Source of the DNA: Paraburkholderia fungorum
GTDB taxonomy: Bacteria > Pseudomonadota > Gammaproteobacteria > Burkholderiales > Burkholderiaceae
Assembly: GCF_003610895.1 (NCBI RefSeq)
Contig: NZ_MCAS01000015.1
Location: forward strand, 62,001-126,000
Direction: 5' to 3'
Length of the DNA: 64,000 nt
Under the pieces are notes generated by a model. The model was not told where the DNA came from and searched no databases. It saw only the letters and a program-made list of their open reading frames with translations. This document shows, piece after piece, positions 16,965 to 25,193 of this stretch; within the stretch, counting starts at the first letter, position 1, and each line of letters begins with the position of its first letter. The translations under genes and the position numbers were made by a program.

Positions 16965-17717
16965 ATGCTGCTGATTCCCGCCATCGACCTGAAAGATGGT
17001 CAGTGTGTACGCCTCAAACAGGGCGATATGGACCAGGCGACGATATTTTCCGAGGAACCGGCGGCAATGGCCCGACATTGGGTCGACCGCGGCGCTCGCC
17101 GTCTGCATCTCGTCGATCTGAATGGCGCATTCGCCGGCAAGCCAAAGAACGAAGACGCGATTCGCGCGATCATCGAGGAAGTGGGCGGCGAGATTCCCGT
17201 CCAGCTGGGCGGCGGTATCCGCGACCTGAACACGATCGAGCGCTATCTGGACGACGGTTTGTCCTACGTCATCATCGGCACGGCTGCGGTGAAGAATCCG
17301 GGTTTCCTGCAGGATGCGTGCACGGCTTTCGGCGGCCACATCATCGTCGGGCTGGATGCGAAAGACGGCAAGGTTGCCACCGACGGCTGGAGCAAGCTGA
17401 CCGGCCATGAAGTGGCCGATCTGGCGCGCAAGTTCGAGGATTACGGCTGCGAGTCGATCATCTACACGGACATCGGCCGTGACGGCATGCTGCAAGGCAT
17501 CAACATCGAAGCAACGGTGCGTCTCGCGCGCGCGGTGAAGATTCCGGTGATCGCGAGCGGCGGCTTGTCGAACCTCACAGACATCGAGTCGCTGTGCGAA
17601 GTCGAAGGCGAGGGCATCGAAGGCGTGATCTGCGGCCGGGCGATCTACTCGGGCGATCTGGATTTCGCCGCGGCGCAAACCCTCGCGGACCGCTTGCGCG
17701 AATCGGACGACGCTTAA
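16965..17717 (+). CDS. hisA: Phosphoribosylformimino-5-aminoimidazole carboxamide ribotide isomerase HisA
   Basis: HisA is a half-barrel-duplicated TIM barrel that isomerises ProFAR to PRFAR. The 250-residue protein has the catalytic Asp in I-P-A-I-D-L-K-D-G and the second in Y-T-D-I-G-R-D-G-M. An inverted repeat (CGACGCTT 17708-17715 with AAGCGTCG 17731-17738) overlaps the stop codon; a 209-base gap precedes hisF. Confidence 0.95.
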   Translation: MLLIPAIDLKDGQCVRLKQGDMDQATIFSEEPAAMARHWVDRGARRLHLVDLNGAFAGKPKNEDAIRAIIEEVGGEIPVQLGGGIRDLNTIERYLDDGLSYVIIGTAAVKNPGFLQDACTAFGGHIIVGLDAKDGKVATDGWSKLTGHEVADLARKFEDYGCESIIYTDIGRDGMLQGINIEATVRLARAVKIPVIASGGLSNLTDIESLCEVEGEGIEGVICGRAIYSGDLDFAAAQTLADRLRESDDA

Positions 17718-17926
17718 GGTTCAAGGCCTGAAGCGTCGCGATCAACCCGGAATCGACGCGGCAGCGGACCTGAAAGCGGACGCGGCGGTGCGTTCCGGCG
17801 GCGCGTCAAACCGCATCTTGTGTTTGCACAGTTGCGGCCTGACGCGCGTCGCCGCGCCGGCACAGCGCCGCTCGTGAAGCATCAGACGAGCGGCCTCATC
17901 AGCGGTATTGGCAGAATTGCAAGATC

Positions 17927-18700
17927 ATGGCTCTAGCTAAACGCATCATCCCCTGTCTCGACGTCACGGCTGGCCGCGTGGTCAAGGGCGTCAACTTCGT
18001 TGAACTGCGCGACGCCGGCGACCCGGTCGAAATCGCGCGCCGTTACGACGACCAGGGCGCCGACGAACTCACCTTCCTCGACATCACCGCCACCTCCGAC
18101 CAGCGCGATCTGATCCTGCCGATCATCGAAGCGGTTGCCTCCCAGGTGTTCATTCCGTTGACGGTCGGCGGCGGCGTGCGCGCTGTCGAAGACGTGCGGC
18201 GGCTGTTGAACGCGGGCGCGGACAAGATCAGCATGAACTCGTCGGCGGTCGCGAATCCGCAACTCGTGCGCGACGCGACGGACAAATACGGCTCGCAATG
18301 CATCGTCGTTGCCATCGACGCGAAGCGCGTTTCCGCGGCGGGCGAGGCGCCGCGCTGGGAAGTCTTCACGCATGGCGGGCGCAAGGCTACCGGCCTCGAA
18401 GCTGTCGAATGGGCGCGCAAGATGGCCGAACTGGGCGCCGGTGAAATCCTGCTGACCAGCATGGACCGCGACGGCACCAAGAGCGGCTTCGATCTCGCGC
18501 TCACGCGCGCCGTATCCGATGCGGTGTCGGTTCCGGTGATCGCCTCGGGCGGTGTCGGGTCGTTGCAGCATCTGGCCGACGGCATTAAGGACGGTCACGC
18601 GGATGCCGTACTGGCCGCCAGCATCTTCCACTACGGTGAGCACACCGTGGGCGAGGCCAAGCGCTTCATGGCCGATCAAGGCATTTCGGTGAGGTTGTGA
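17927..18700 (+). CDS. hisF: Imidazole glycerol phosphate synthase cyclase subunit HisF
   Basis: HisF uses ammonia from HisH to convert PRFAR into imidazole glycerol phosphate and AICAR. The 257-residue TIM barrel begins with the diagnostic C-L-D-V-T-A-G-R-V-V-K-G, including the catalytic Asp12, and has T-S-M-D-R-D-G-T for the second catalytic Asp region. It is homologous to HisA two genes upstream, and together with HisH forms the heterodimeric synthase. Confidence 0.96.
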   Translation: MALAKRIIPCLDVTAGRVVKGVNFVELRDAGDPVEIARRYDDQGADELTFLDITATSDQRDLILPIIEAVASQVFIPLTVGGGVRAVEDVRRLLNAGADKISMNSSAVANPQLVRDATDKYGSQCIVVAIDAKRVSAAGEAPRWEVFTHGGRKATGLEAVEWARKMAELGAGEILLTSMDRDGTKSGFDLALTRAVSDAVSVPVIASGGVGSLQHLADGIKDGHADAVLAASIFHYGEHTVGEAKRFMADQGISVRL

Positions 18701-18701
18701 C

Positions 18702-19112
18702 GTGGTGAATTCCTCGGCAGCAGATTGGCTCGACAAGGTCAGGTGGGACGCGAACGGCCTCGTGCCGGTGATCGCGCAGGAGGCGTCGAGCAACGACGTT
18801 CTGATGTTCGCGTGGATGAACCGCGAAGCCCTGGCGAAAACCATTGAATTGGGCCGCGCGGTGTACTTTTCGCGCTCGCGCCAGCGCCTGTGGTTCAAGG
18901 GCGAAGAATCCGGCCACGTTCAGCATGTGCATGAAGTGCGGCTCGATTGCGACGAAGACGTCGTGCTGTTGAAGGTCGAGCAGGTGTCGGGCATTGCGTG
19001 CCACACCGGCCGTCACTCGTGCTTTTTCCAGAAATTCGAAGGCACGGTTGAAGATGGCGGCTGGGTCGCCGTCGATCCCGTGTTGAAAGATCCCGAACAC
19101 ATCTACAAATGA
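18702..19112 (+). CDS. hisI: Phosphoribosyl-AMP cyclohydrolase HisI
   Basis: This 136-residue zinc enzyme opens the adenine ring of phosphoribosyl-AMP. The metal-binding residues are visible in R-L-D-C-D-E-D and C-H-T-G-R-H-S-C. The start is one of two consecutive GTG codons at 18702 and 18705; 18702 is given but 18705 is equally possible. Unlike E. coli, HisI and HisE are separate proteins. It overlaps hisE by four bases. Confidence 0.94.
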   Translation: MVNSSAADWLDKVRWDANGLVPVIAQEASSNDVLMFAWMNREALAKTIELGRAVYFSRSRQRLWFKGEESGHVQHVHEVRLDCDEDVVLLKVEQVSGIACHTGRHSCFFQKFEGTVEDGGWVAVDPVLKDPEHIYK

Positions 19113-19492
19113 CGCAATCCACGGAATCATCCTCGTCCACCGGGGACACGCTGCTGCGCCTCGCGGCCATCATCGACAGCCGCAAGGGCGGCGATCCGGA
19201 TATCTCGTACGTGTCGCGCCTGTTCCACAAGGGCGACGACGCGATTCTCAAGAAGATCGGCGAAGAGGCCACCGAAGTCGTGCTGGCCGCCAAAGACACA
19301 CGCCACGGCGGTGCACCGAAAGCGCTGGTCGGCGAAGTGGCGGACCTCTGGTTTCACTGCCTCGTCATGCTGTCGCACTTCGACCTGAGTCCGGCCGACG
19401 TGCTGGCCGAACTCGAGCGCCGCGAAGGCTTGTCCGGCATCGAGGAAAAGGCGCTGCGCAAGAGCCGCGAGCGCGAGGAGAACGGCGACTGA
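19109..19492 (+). CDS. hisE: Phosphoribosyl-ATP pyrophosphatase HisE
   Basis: HisE hydrolyses phosphoribosyl-ATP to phosphoribosyl-AMP. The 127-residue all-alpha MazG-fold protein carries K-I-G-E-E-A-T-E-V and the downstream E-V-A-D-L-W-F-H metal-binding helix. It is translationally coupled to hisI (ATGA) and ends the histidine cluster. Confidence 0.94.
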   Translation: MTQSTESSSSTGDTLLRLAAIIDSRKGGDPDISYVSRLFHKGDDAILKKIGEEATEVVLAAKDTRHGGAPKALVGEVADLWFHCLVMLSHFDLSPADVLAELERREGLSGIEEKALRKSREREENGD

Positions 19493-19587
19493 TTGTCGCC
19501 ACCTTGTCGCAAGCGTCTTGAAGTGGCGAGCGTCGGCACCCACATTGCACTGAACACATAGGATCGCATCCTCGGGAGGACGCAAGC

Positions 19588-19983
19588 ATGGAACAGTCGC
19601 AAGGAAATTATCCGCCGCCGGTCTACCGCAACGCGATCGAGCCCGAGCGCGAACGCAGTCTGCGCACGCTCACACATGTGCTGTATGCGCTGTACGCGGT
19701 GCACTGGTTGACGGGTGGTCTGACGATTCTGATCGCGATCATCATCAACTATGTGAAGCGGCCCGATGTGGCGGGTACGCCTTACGAGGCGCATTTCGAG
19801 TGGCAGATCCGCTCATTCTGGATGGCCTTGCTGGGTTATGCGATCGGCGGCCTGCTGCTGTTCGTGTTGATCGGCATTCCGGTTCTGTGGGCCGTCAGCA
19901 TCTGGATGTTGTACCGTATTATCAAAGGCTGGTTGTATCTGTACGATAACAAGCCGTTCGCGAATCCGCGTGGGTGGGTTTGA
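19588..19983 (+). CDS. DUF4870-like small membrane protein
   Basis: A 131-residue protein with a hydrophilic N-terminus (to about residue 25) and three hydrophobic segments at roughly 27-50, 75-103 and 104-116. The pattern and the ending resemble the DUF4870/COG3671 family of conserved membrane proteins of unknown function. A ribosome-binding site GGGAGGAC precedes the ATG. It stands alone between hisE and the HIT gene. Confidence 0.75.
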   Translation: MEQSQGNYPPPVYRNAIEPERERSLRTLTHVLYALYAVHWLTGGLTILIAIIINYVKRPDVAGTPYEAHFEWQIRSFWMALLGYAIGGLLLFVLIGIPVLWAVSIWMLYRIIKGWLYLYDNKPFANPRGWV

Positions 19984-20053
19984 GTCGAGTCCGGTTACGG
20001 CCGGCGGGACCGCACCGCGCTGGGTGAGCTAGCCACACTGTGTCAGGAATACG

Positions 20054-20419
20054 ATGAGCCACGACCCAAACTGCCTGTTCTGCAAGATCGCCACCGGCGA
20101 GATCCCGTCGACCAAAGTTCACGAAGACGAAGAGTTTGTTGCCTTCCGCGACATCCGTCCGGCCGCTGAAACGCATGTACTGGTGATTCCTCGCAAGCAC
20201 GTCGCCACGTTGTCGAATTGCACCGAAAGCGAGGCACCGCTGCTTGGTAGAATGCTTATTTTAGTAGCGCGTTTGGCTGAACAGCTGGGTGTGGCATACA
20301 CCGGCGGCGAAACCGGGTTTCGCACGGTAATCAACACGGGGCCGGGCGGCGGGCAAGAGGTGTATCACCTGCACGCGCACATCCTCGCGGGGCCGCGTCC
20401 GTGGCAGCGAATGGGCTGA
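20054..20419 (+). CDS. HIT family nucleotide phosphohydrolase (HinT-like)
   Basis: A 121-residue histidine triad protein with the active site H-L-H-A-H-I-L near the C-terminus and C-L-F-C-K-I near the N-terminus, typical of HinT purine nucleoside phosphoramidases. The next genes are tatABC, and the hisE side lies upstream; a HIT gene beside hisE is common in related genomes. The physiological substrate is not known for most bacterial members. Confidence 0.92.
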   Translation: MSHDPNCLFCKIATGEIPSTKVHEDEEFVAFRDIRPAAETHVLVIPRKHVATLSNCTESEAPLLGRMLILVARLAEQLGVAYTGGETGFRTVINTGPGGGQEVYHLHAHILAGPRPWQRMG

Positions 20420-20661
20420 CAAAAAACGCGCGTTGCGAAGCGCACGGCGAGTTTTGGCGGTCGACACTTGCAGCGCATGATTTTTACTGAACTGTAATGA
20501 TGGCGACCTGATCGCCGGGTCAGAATGACACACCGTGTCGCGGGTTGAATCGAAACAGCTCGCGGCAACGTATAGATGGAGCGTACGCGCTTCGATTCAC
20601 GCCGCAAGGCGCACGAGTTTTGCCGCATCACGGTGCGGTGTCGGGGTTAAGGAGAGTAGTC

Positions 20662-20901
20662 ATGGGTTCGTTGAGTATTTGGCATTGGCTGATCGTGTTG
20701 TTGATCGTAGCGCTCGTGTTTGGCACGAAGAAGCTGCGCAATATCGGTACCGATCTGGGTGGCGCGGTGAAGGGCTTCAAGGAAGGCATGAAGGAAGCCG
20801 AAACGCCCGCAGGCGAAGCGCAGCAGCGCGAACTGCCGCGTAACGGCACCGTGGATGTGGATGCGAAGGAAAAGACGCCGCGTTCCGGCGATTACCGCTA
20901 A
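20662..20901 (+). CDS. tatA: Twin-arginine translocase subunit TatA
   Basis: A 79-residue protein with one N-terminal transmembrane helix (S-I-W-H-W-L-I-V-L-L), the F-G hinge (V-F-G-T-K-K-L), an amphipathic helix and an acidic, polar tail. TatA oligomerises to form the passage for folded proteins. The ATG at 20662 follows AAGGAG; the longer upstream frame is not needed. First gene of tatABC. Confidence 0.95.
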   Translation: MGSLSIWHWLIVLLIVALVFGTKKLRNIGTDLGGAVKGFKEGMKEAETPAGEAQQRELPRNGTVDVDAKEKTPRSGDYR

Positions 20902-20940
20902 GCCGCGGCCCAACCGCGTTACTGACGGACACTCCACTTC

Positions 20941-21459
20941 ATGCTGGACCTCGGTCTAACCAAGATGGCGCTGATCGGCGTCGTCGCGCTGGTCGTACTC
21001 GGGCCTGAGCGCCTGCCTCGCGTCGCCCGCACGGCCGGCGCGTTGTTCGGCCGCGCACAGCGGTATATCAACGACGTGAAGGCGGAAGTTACCCGCGAAA
21101 TCGAACTCGACGAATTGCGCCGCATGAAAACCGAGTTCGAAACGGCGGCGAGCAACGTCGAAACCGGCGTTCAGGAGAGTCTGCGCAAGCATGAGTCCGA
21201 GCTGAACGACGCGTGGAATAGCGGCACGTCGGTGTCGCCGAGCATTGCTGGCGGCGCGTTTGAGGATGCCGGCAATTCACCCTGGCAGACCAGTACACCG
21301 CCGTCAGGCCCCAAACGCAAGAACTGGCGCGTCAAGCAGACCGCCATGCCTACGTGGTACAAACGCGCCACCGCGCGCCGCACGCGCGTGCAATCAGGCG
21401 CTGCGCGCGTGGCGCGGCATACACCGGCCACCATGCGTCGTCCGACGCGGTTCTTCTGA
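20941..21459 (+). CDS. tatB: Sec-independent translocase subunit TatB
   Basis: TatB binds TatC and twin-arginine signals. The 172-residue protein starts M-L-D-L-G-L-T-K-M-A, has a membrane helix with G-P-E-R-L-P hinge and then a charged amphipathic helix up to about residue 85. The last ~80 residues are polar and basic, rich in Arg and Thr, and look disordered. Position between tatA and tatC confirms the call. Confidence 0.94.
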   Translation: MLDLGLTKMALIGVVALVVLGPERLPRVARTAGALFGRAQRYINDVKAEVTREIELDELRRMKTEFETAASNVETGVQESLRKHESELNDAWNSGTSVSPSIAGGAFEDAGNSPWQTSTPPSGPKRKNWRVKQTAMPTWYKRATARRTRVQSGAARVARHTPATMRRPTRFF

Positions 21460-21493
21460 TGATCAGAACGACAATCTCTAACCGAGGGCCGGT

Positions 21494-22273
21494 GTGAGCG
21501 ACCCCCAGCAAACCCAGGACGAAGGCACTGAAGAGACCTTCATTTCCCACCTCGTTGAATTGCGCGACCGGATCATCCGCGCTGGCCTTGCCGTCATCGT
21601 GGTGTTTGTCGGACTCGTATATTGGGCACCGGATATCTTCCGGCTGTTGGCGCGGCCCTTGATGCAGAATCTGCCGAAGGACGGCAAGATGATCGTCACC
21701 GACGTCACCGGCTCGTTCTTCGTGCCGATGAAGGTGACCATGCTGGTCGCCTTCGTGATCGCGCTGCCAATCGTGCTGTACCAGATCTGGGCGTTTGTCG
21801 CGCCGGGTCTGTATCAGCATGAGAAGAAGCTGGTCGGGCCGCTGGTGGGCAGCAGTTACACGCTGTTCCTGTGCGGCATGGCGTTCGCGTATTTCGTGGT
21901 GTTTCCGACCATCTTTCGTGTGATGGCGCATTACAACGCGCCGCTCGGCGCGGAGATGACCACCGACATCGACAACTATCTGAGCTTCGTGCTCACCATG
22001 TTCCTTGCATTCGGCGTGACGTTTGAAGTGCCGATTGTCGTGGTGCTGCTGGTCCGCATGAACGTGCTGACCATCAAGAAGCTCAAGGAAATCCGTCCGT
22101 ATGTGATCGTGGGCGCGTTCGTGATCTCGGCGGTAGTGACGCCGCCGGATGTGTTCTCTCAGCTGATCCTGGCGATTCCGCTGATCGTGCTGTACGAGGC
22201 GGGCATCATCGCGGCGCGGTTGATTGTCGGCAAGCAGAAACCGGTGGTTGCCGACGAGAGTCCGCCGGGTTGA
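21494..22273 (+). CDS. tatC: Sec-independent translocase subunit TatC
   Basis: TatC is the six-helix receptor for twin-arginine signal peptides. The 259-residue protein has the conserved cytoplasmic N-terminus F-I-S-H-L-V-E-L-R-D-R containing the signal-binding Glu. The start is GTG at 21494. The operon is closed by the bidirectional terminator at 22291-22325. A likely Tat substrate, the Rieske protein, is encoded about 2.3 kb downstream. Confidence 0.96.
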   Translation: MSDPQQTQDEGTEETFISHLVELRDRIIRAGLAVIVVFVGLVYWAPDIFRLLARPLMQNLPKDGKMIVTDVTGSFFVPMKVTMLVAFVIALPIVLYQIWAFVAPGLYQHEKKLVGPLVGSSYTLFLCGMAFAYFVVFPTIFRVMAHYNAPLGAEMTTDIDNYLSFVLTMFLAFGVTFEVPIVVVLLVRMNVLTIKKLKEIRPYVIVGAFVISAVVTPPDVFSQLILAIPLIVLYEAGIIAARLIVGKQKPVVADESPPG

Positions 22274-22290
22274 GCGCCTCCAGATAAAAC

Positions 22291-22325
22291 AAAAAAGGGC
22301 AGTCCATCACGGACTGCCCTTTTTG
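22291..22325. terminator. Bidirectional terminator between tatC and the protease gene
   Basis: A 9-bp GC-rich stem (GGGCAGTCC 22297-22305, GGACTGCCC 22311-22319) is flanked by A6 on the left and T5 on the right, so it can terminate both converging genes. Confidence 0.9.
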
Positions 22326-22361
22326 TTTTGTGGTGCGCCGGTGTTGGCCGCTATCTCTTTC

Positions 22362-23585
22362 TCAACCGCCGTCGTCGTCCTGGTCGCCGCCGCCGCCGTT
22401 ATCTTCCGCCGGTTGCTTCGGCGGTGGCGGGCGCTTGCCGATGGTTACGTCCAGGTCCATGTCGCGGCTCTTGCGCACCAGGTGAACCTTCGCTGCCGTA
22501 CCTGGCTTGATCTGCGCGATGACATTCAGGAGGCGCGTGGTGTCGGTGATTTCCTGGCCGTTCACGCTCACCAGGATATCGCCCGGCTTGATGCCGGCAC
22601 GGTCGGCCGGACCGTTCTTCAGGACACCCGCGACAATCGCCCCCGATTTCTGCTGAAGCCCAAACGATTCGGCGATCTCCGGCGTCACGTCTTGTGGCTC
22701 CACACCGATCCAGCCGCGCGTGACGGAGCCCGTTGTGATGATGCTCTCCAGCACGCTGCGCGCGGTCGAGACGGGAATCGCAAAGCCGATGCCGAGCGAG
22801 CCGCCCGAGCGCGAATAGATGGCGGTATTGATGCCGAGCAAATTGCCGTTCACATCGACCAGCGCACCGCCGGAGTTGCCCGGATTGATGGCCGCGTCGG
22901 TCTGAATGAAGTTTTCGAACGTATTGATGCCGAGGTGATTGCGTCCGAGCGCGCTGACAATGCCCATGGTCACTGTCTGGCCGACACCGAACGGGTTGCC
23001 GATCGCCAGCACCACATCGCCCACGCGCGTCTGGTCCATACGACCGAGCGTGATGGTAGGCAGATCGGTCATGTTGACCTTCAGCACAGCCAGATCCGTC
23101 TCAGGATCGACGCCAATTACCTTCGCCTCGGTGGTGCGACCATCGGCCAGGGCGATTTCGATCTGATCGGCGCCGTCCACGACGTGCTGGTTCGTTAGAA
23201 TGTAACCTTCCGAACTCACTATCACACCCGAGCCAAGATTCGATGCGGGTTGTTCCTGCTGCTTGCCTTTGTTCTTGTCACCAAAGAAGTAGCGGAACAG
23301 CGGATCTTTCGCGCGCGGATCGGGCGGCAGTGAGCCATCCTTGCTGGAGAACACGTTGACCACCGCGGGCATGGCTTTTTGCGCCGCGTCTGCATACGAC
23401 GCCTGGGCGGGGCCCGTGCCGATGCCTGGCGCCACTTCCCGAAGGGCGACGATCGGTTCGGCAAGCTGCTTGCCGAATTGCCCTTGACGCTGGAGCCACT
23501 GCGGTTTGAGGGTCGCAATGATGAACATCAGCGCCAACAGCACAGTCACCGCTTGGGCAAAGAACAGCCAAAAGCGTCTAAGCAT
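22362..23585 (-). CDS. Membrane-anchored DegS-like serine protease with one PDZ domain
   Basis: The 407-residue protein has a single N-terminal transmembrane helix (about residues 5-25), a trypsin-like protease domain with the complete triad His134 (T-N-Q-H-V-V-D-G), Asp164 (E-T-D-L-A-V-L) and Ser238 (G-N-S-G-G-A-L), then one PDZ domain (about 280-370) and a Pro/Gly/Asp-rich tail. This is the DegS/HtrA layout. In E. coli DegS senses misfolded outer-membrane proteins and cleaves RseA. Whether this protein plays the same part, or is a general HtrA protease, cannot be told from sequence. Confidence 0.93.
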   Translation of the reverse strand: MLRRFWLFFAQAVTVLLALMFIIATLKPQWLQRQGQFGKQLAEPIVALREVAPGIGTGPAQASYADAAQKAMPAVVNVFSSKDGSLPPDPRAKDPLFRYFFGDKNKGKQQEQPASNLGSGVIVSSEGYILTNQHVVDGADQIEIALADGRTTEAKVIGVDPETDLAVLKVNMTDLPTITLGRMDQTRVGDVVLAIGNPFGVGQTVTMGIVSALGRNHLGINTFENFIQTDAAINPGNSGGALVDVNGNLLGINTAIYSRSGGSLGIGFAIPVSTARSVLESIITTGSVTRGWIGVEPQDVTPEIAESFGLQQKSGAIVAGVLKNGPADRAGIKPGDILVSVNGQEITDTTRLLNVIAQIKPGTAAKVHLVRKSRDMDLDVTIGKRPPPPKQPAEDNGGGGDQDDDGG

Positions 23586-23604
23586 CTGAAGACTAGAGGT
23601 TTAT

Positions 23605-24351
23605 ATGGATCGGATCGAACTTGAATTGTACTTGAACAATCTTCTTGAAACCGCGCGCTTCAAGGACTATTGCCCCAATGGATTGCAGGTGGAGGGGCGT
23701 CGCAAAATCAACAAGCTCGCGACCGGCGTGACGGCTTCAGTGGCCTTCCTCGAGGCCGCGCTCGACTGGGGCGCGGACGCGGTGCTGGTCCATCACGGCT
23801 ACTTCTGGCGCAACGAGGCGCCGCAAATCACCGGGCGCAAACACGCGCGCCTGAAGCTGCTGATCGCCAACGACCTGAGCCTGTTCGCCTATCACCTGCC
23901 GCTCGACGACCATCCCGAGTTCGGCAACAACGCGCAGATCGGCGAAAAAATGGGCTGGATCAGCGACGCGCGCTTCGGCGAGAACGATCTCGGCTGGCTC
24001 GCCACCTTCCCGATGCCGATCACGCTCGCGCATTTCACCGCGCAAGTCGAGCAGACGCTCGGGCGCACGCCGCTCGTATTCGGCGACCCGGATCGCGAAC
24101 TGCGCCGGGTGGGCTGGTGCACGGGCGCCGCGCAAGGCATGTTCGAGGCCGCGATCAATGCCGGCGCCGACGTCTACCTGACGGGCGAAGTGTCGGAGTC
24201 GGTGATGCATACCGCGGCGGAAAGCGGCGTGGCGTTTCTCGCAGCCGGCCATCACGCCACCGAGCGTTTCGGCGTGCAGGCGGTGGGCAAGCATCTATCC
24301 GAGCAGTTCGATATCGAACACCTGTTTATCGATATCCCTAATCCGGTTTGA
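23605..24351 (+). CDS. Nif3-like dinuclear metal-centre protein (YbgI family)
   Basis: A 248-residue Nif3/YbgI/DUF34 protein. The metal-binding histidines appear in V-L-V-H-H-G-Y-F-W, H-L-P-L-D-D-H-P and G-H-H-A-T-E-R-F-G. The family has been proposed to act as GTP cyclohydrolase I-like or as a metal insertase; no function is settled. It is divergent from the protease gene, with only 19 bases between the starts, so the promoters must overlap one of the genes. Confidence 0.92.
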   Translation: MDRIELELYLNNLLETARFKDYCPNGLQVEGRRKINKLATGVTASVAFLEAALDWGADAVLVHHGYFWRNEAPQITGRKHARLKLLIANDLSLFAYHLPLDDHPEFGNNAQIGEKMGWISDARFGENDLGWLATFPMPITLAHFTAQVEQTLGRTPLVFGDPDRELRRVGWCTGAAQGMFEAAINAGADVYLTGEVSESVMHTAAESGVAFLAAGHHATERFGVQAVGKHLSEQFDIEHLFIDIPNPV

Positions 24352-24406
24352 ATTGAAAATCGGCATTAGATAAGAAAAAGGCACGAATAACGCAGAGGAC
24401 GCTTAA

Positions 24407-24415
24407 AAGGAGGTG
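24407..24415 (+). promoter_or_regulatory. Orphan perfect Shine-Dalgarno sequence upstream of petA
   Basis: AAGGAGGTG matches the 16S anti-SD very well but no ATG frame follows. A TTG at 24425 would open a 31-codon frame ending at 24520, before petA. It may be a small leader ORF or a ribosome standby site. Confidence 0.3.
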
Positions 24416-24572
24416 TAAAAAAGTTTGCGATCCGTACGGAGAAACCCTGAGTTATCAAGGGGTTCGCACGGTTTTTGGCAATCGGCCCTTGTAAATGGCG
24501 ACTCCATTCGCGCAAACTAGCGGCGGTAGAAGAGACGTGAAGGAAAAATCCAACTCAGAAGTGGGGCGTGTG

Positions 24573-25193
24573 ATGCGAGACAAGGAAGATGAACGCGTCG
24601 ACGGCAGCCGCCGTACCTGGCTGATAGCGACGACCGTAGCAGGTGGCATAGGAGGCGTTGCCACTGTCGTACCCTTTGTTAGTTCGTTTGCACCATCTGA
24701 AAAGGCCAAGGCAGCCGGAGCCCCGGTCGAAGTCGATATCAGTGATCTCAAACCCGGCGACATGAAAACCGTTGCCTGGCGCGGCAAGCCGGTGTGGATC
24801 ATCAATCGCACCGACCGGATGCTTGCCGATGTCCAGAAAGCCGATAACGAAGTAGCGGATCCCCACACCAAGAATCCTTTTTCGATGCCGTTGCCGGAGT
24901 ACTGCAACAACGAATACCGTTCACGCACCGATCACAAGAATCTTTTCGTCGCCGTCGCCGTGTGCACCCATCTGGGCTGCACGCCGACGCCGCGCTTCCA
25001 GGAGGGGCCGCAGCCCAATCTTCCAGACGACTGGCCAGGCGGTTTCCTGTGCCCTTGCCACGGCTCGACCTATGACATGGCCGGCCGCGTCTTCAAGAAC
25101 AAACCTGCGCCGCAGAACCTCGACATCCCGCCTTATATGTTCACGTCGGCCACCAGCCTCGTGATCGGCAAGGACGAGAAAGGAGAAGCGTAA
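24573..25193 (+). CDS. petA: Ubiquinol-cytochrome c reductase Rieske iron-sulfur subunit
   Basis: The Rieske protein transfers electrons from ubiquinol to cytochrome c1. At 206 residues from this start, it shows Rieske box 1 C-T-H-L-G-C (residues 131-136) and box 2 C-P-C-H-G-S (160-165), which hold the 2Fe-2S cluster. The N-terminus has G-S-R-R-T-W-L-I followed by a hydrophobic helix (17-38), the usual uncleaved Tat-type anchor. A GTG at 24537 would add twelve residues and is an alternative start. The gene overlaps petB by one base (TAATG). Confidence 0.94.
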   Translation: MRDKEDERVDGSRRTWLIATTVAGGIGGVATVVPFVSSFAPSEKAKAAGAPVEVDISDLKPGDMKTVAWRGKPVWIINRTDRMLADVQKADNEVADPHTKNPFSMPLPEYCNNEYRSRTDHKNLFVAVAVCTHLGCTPTPRFQEGPQPNLPDDWPGGFLCPCHGSTYDMAGRVFKNKPAPQNLDIPPYMFTSATSLVIGKDEKGEA

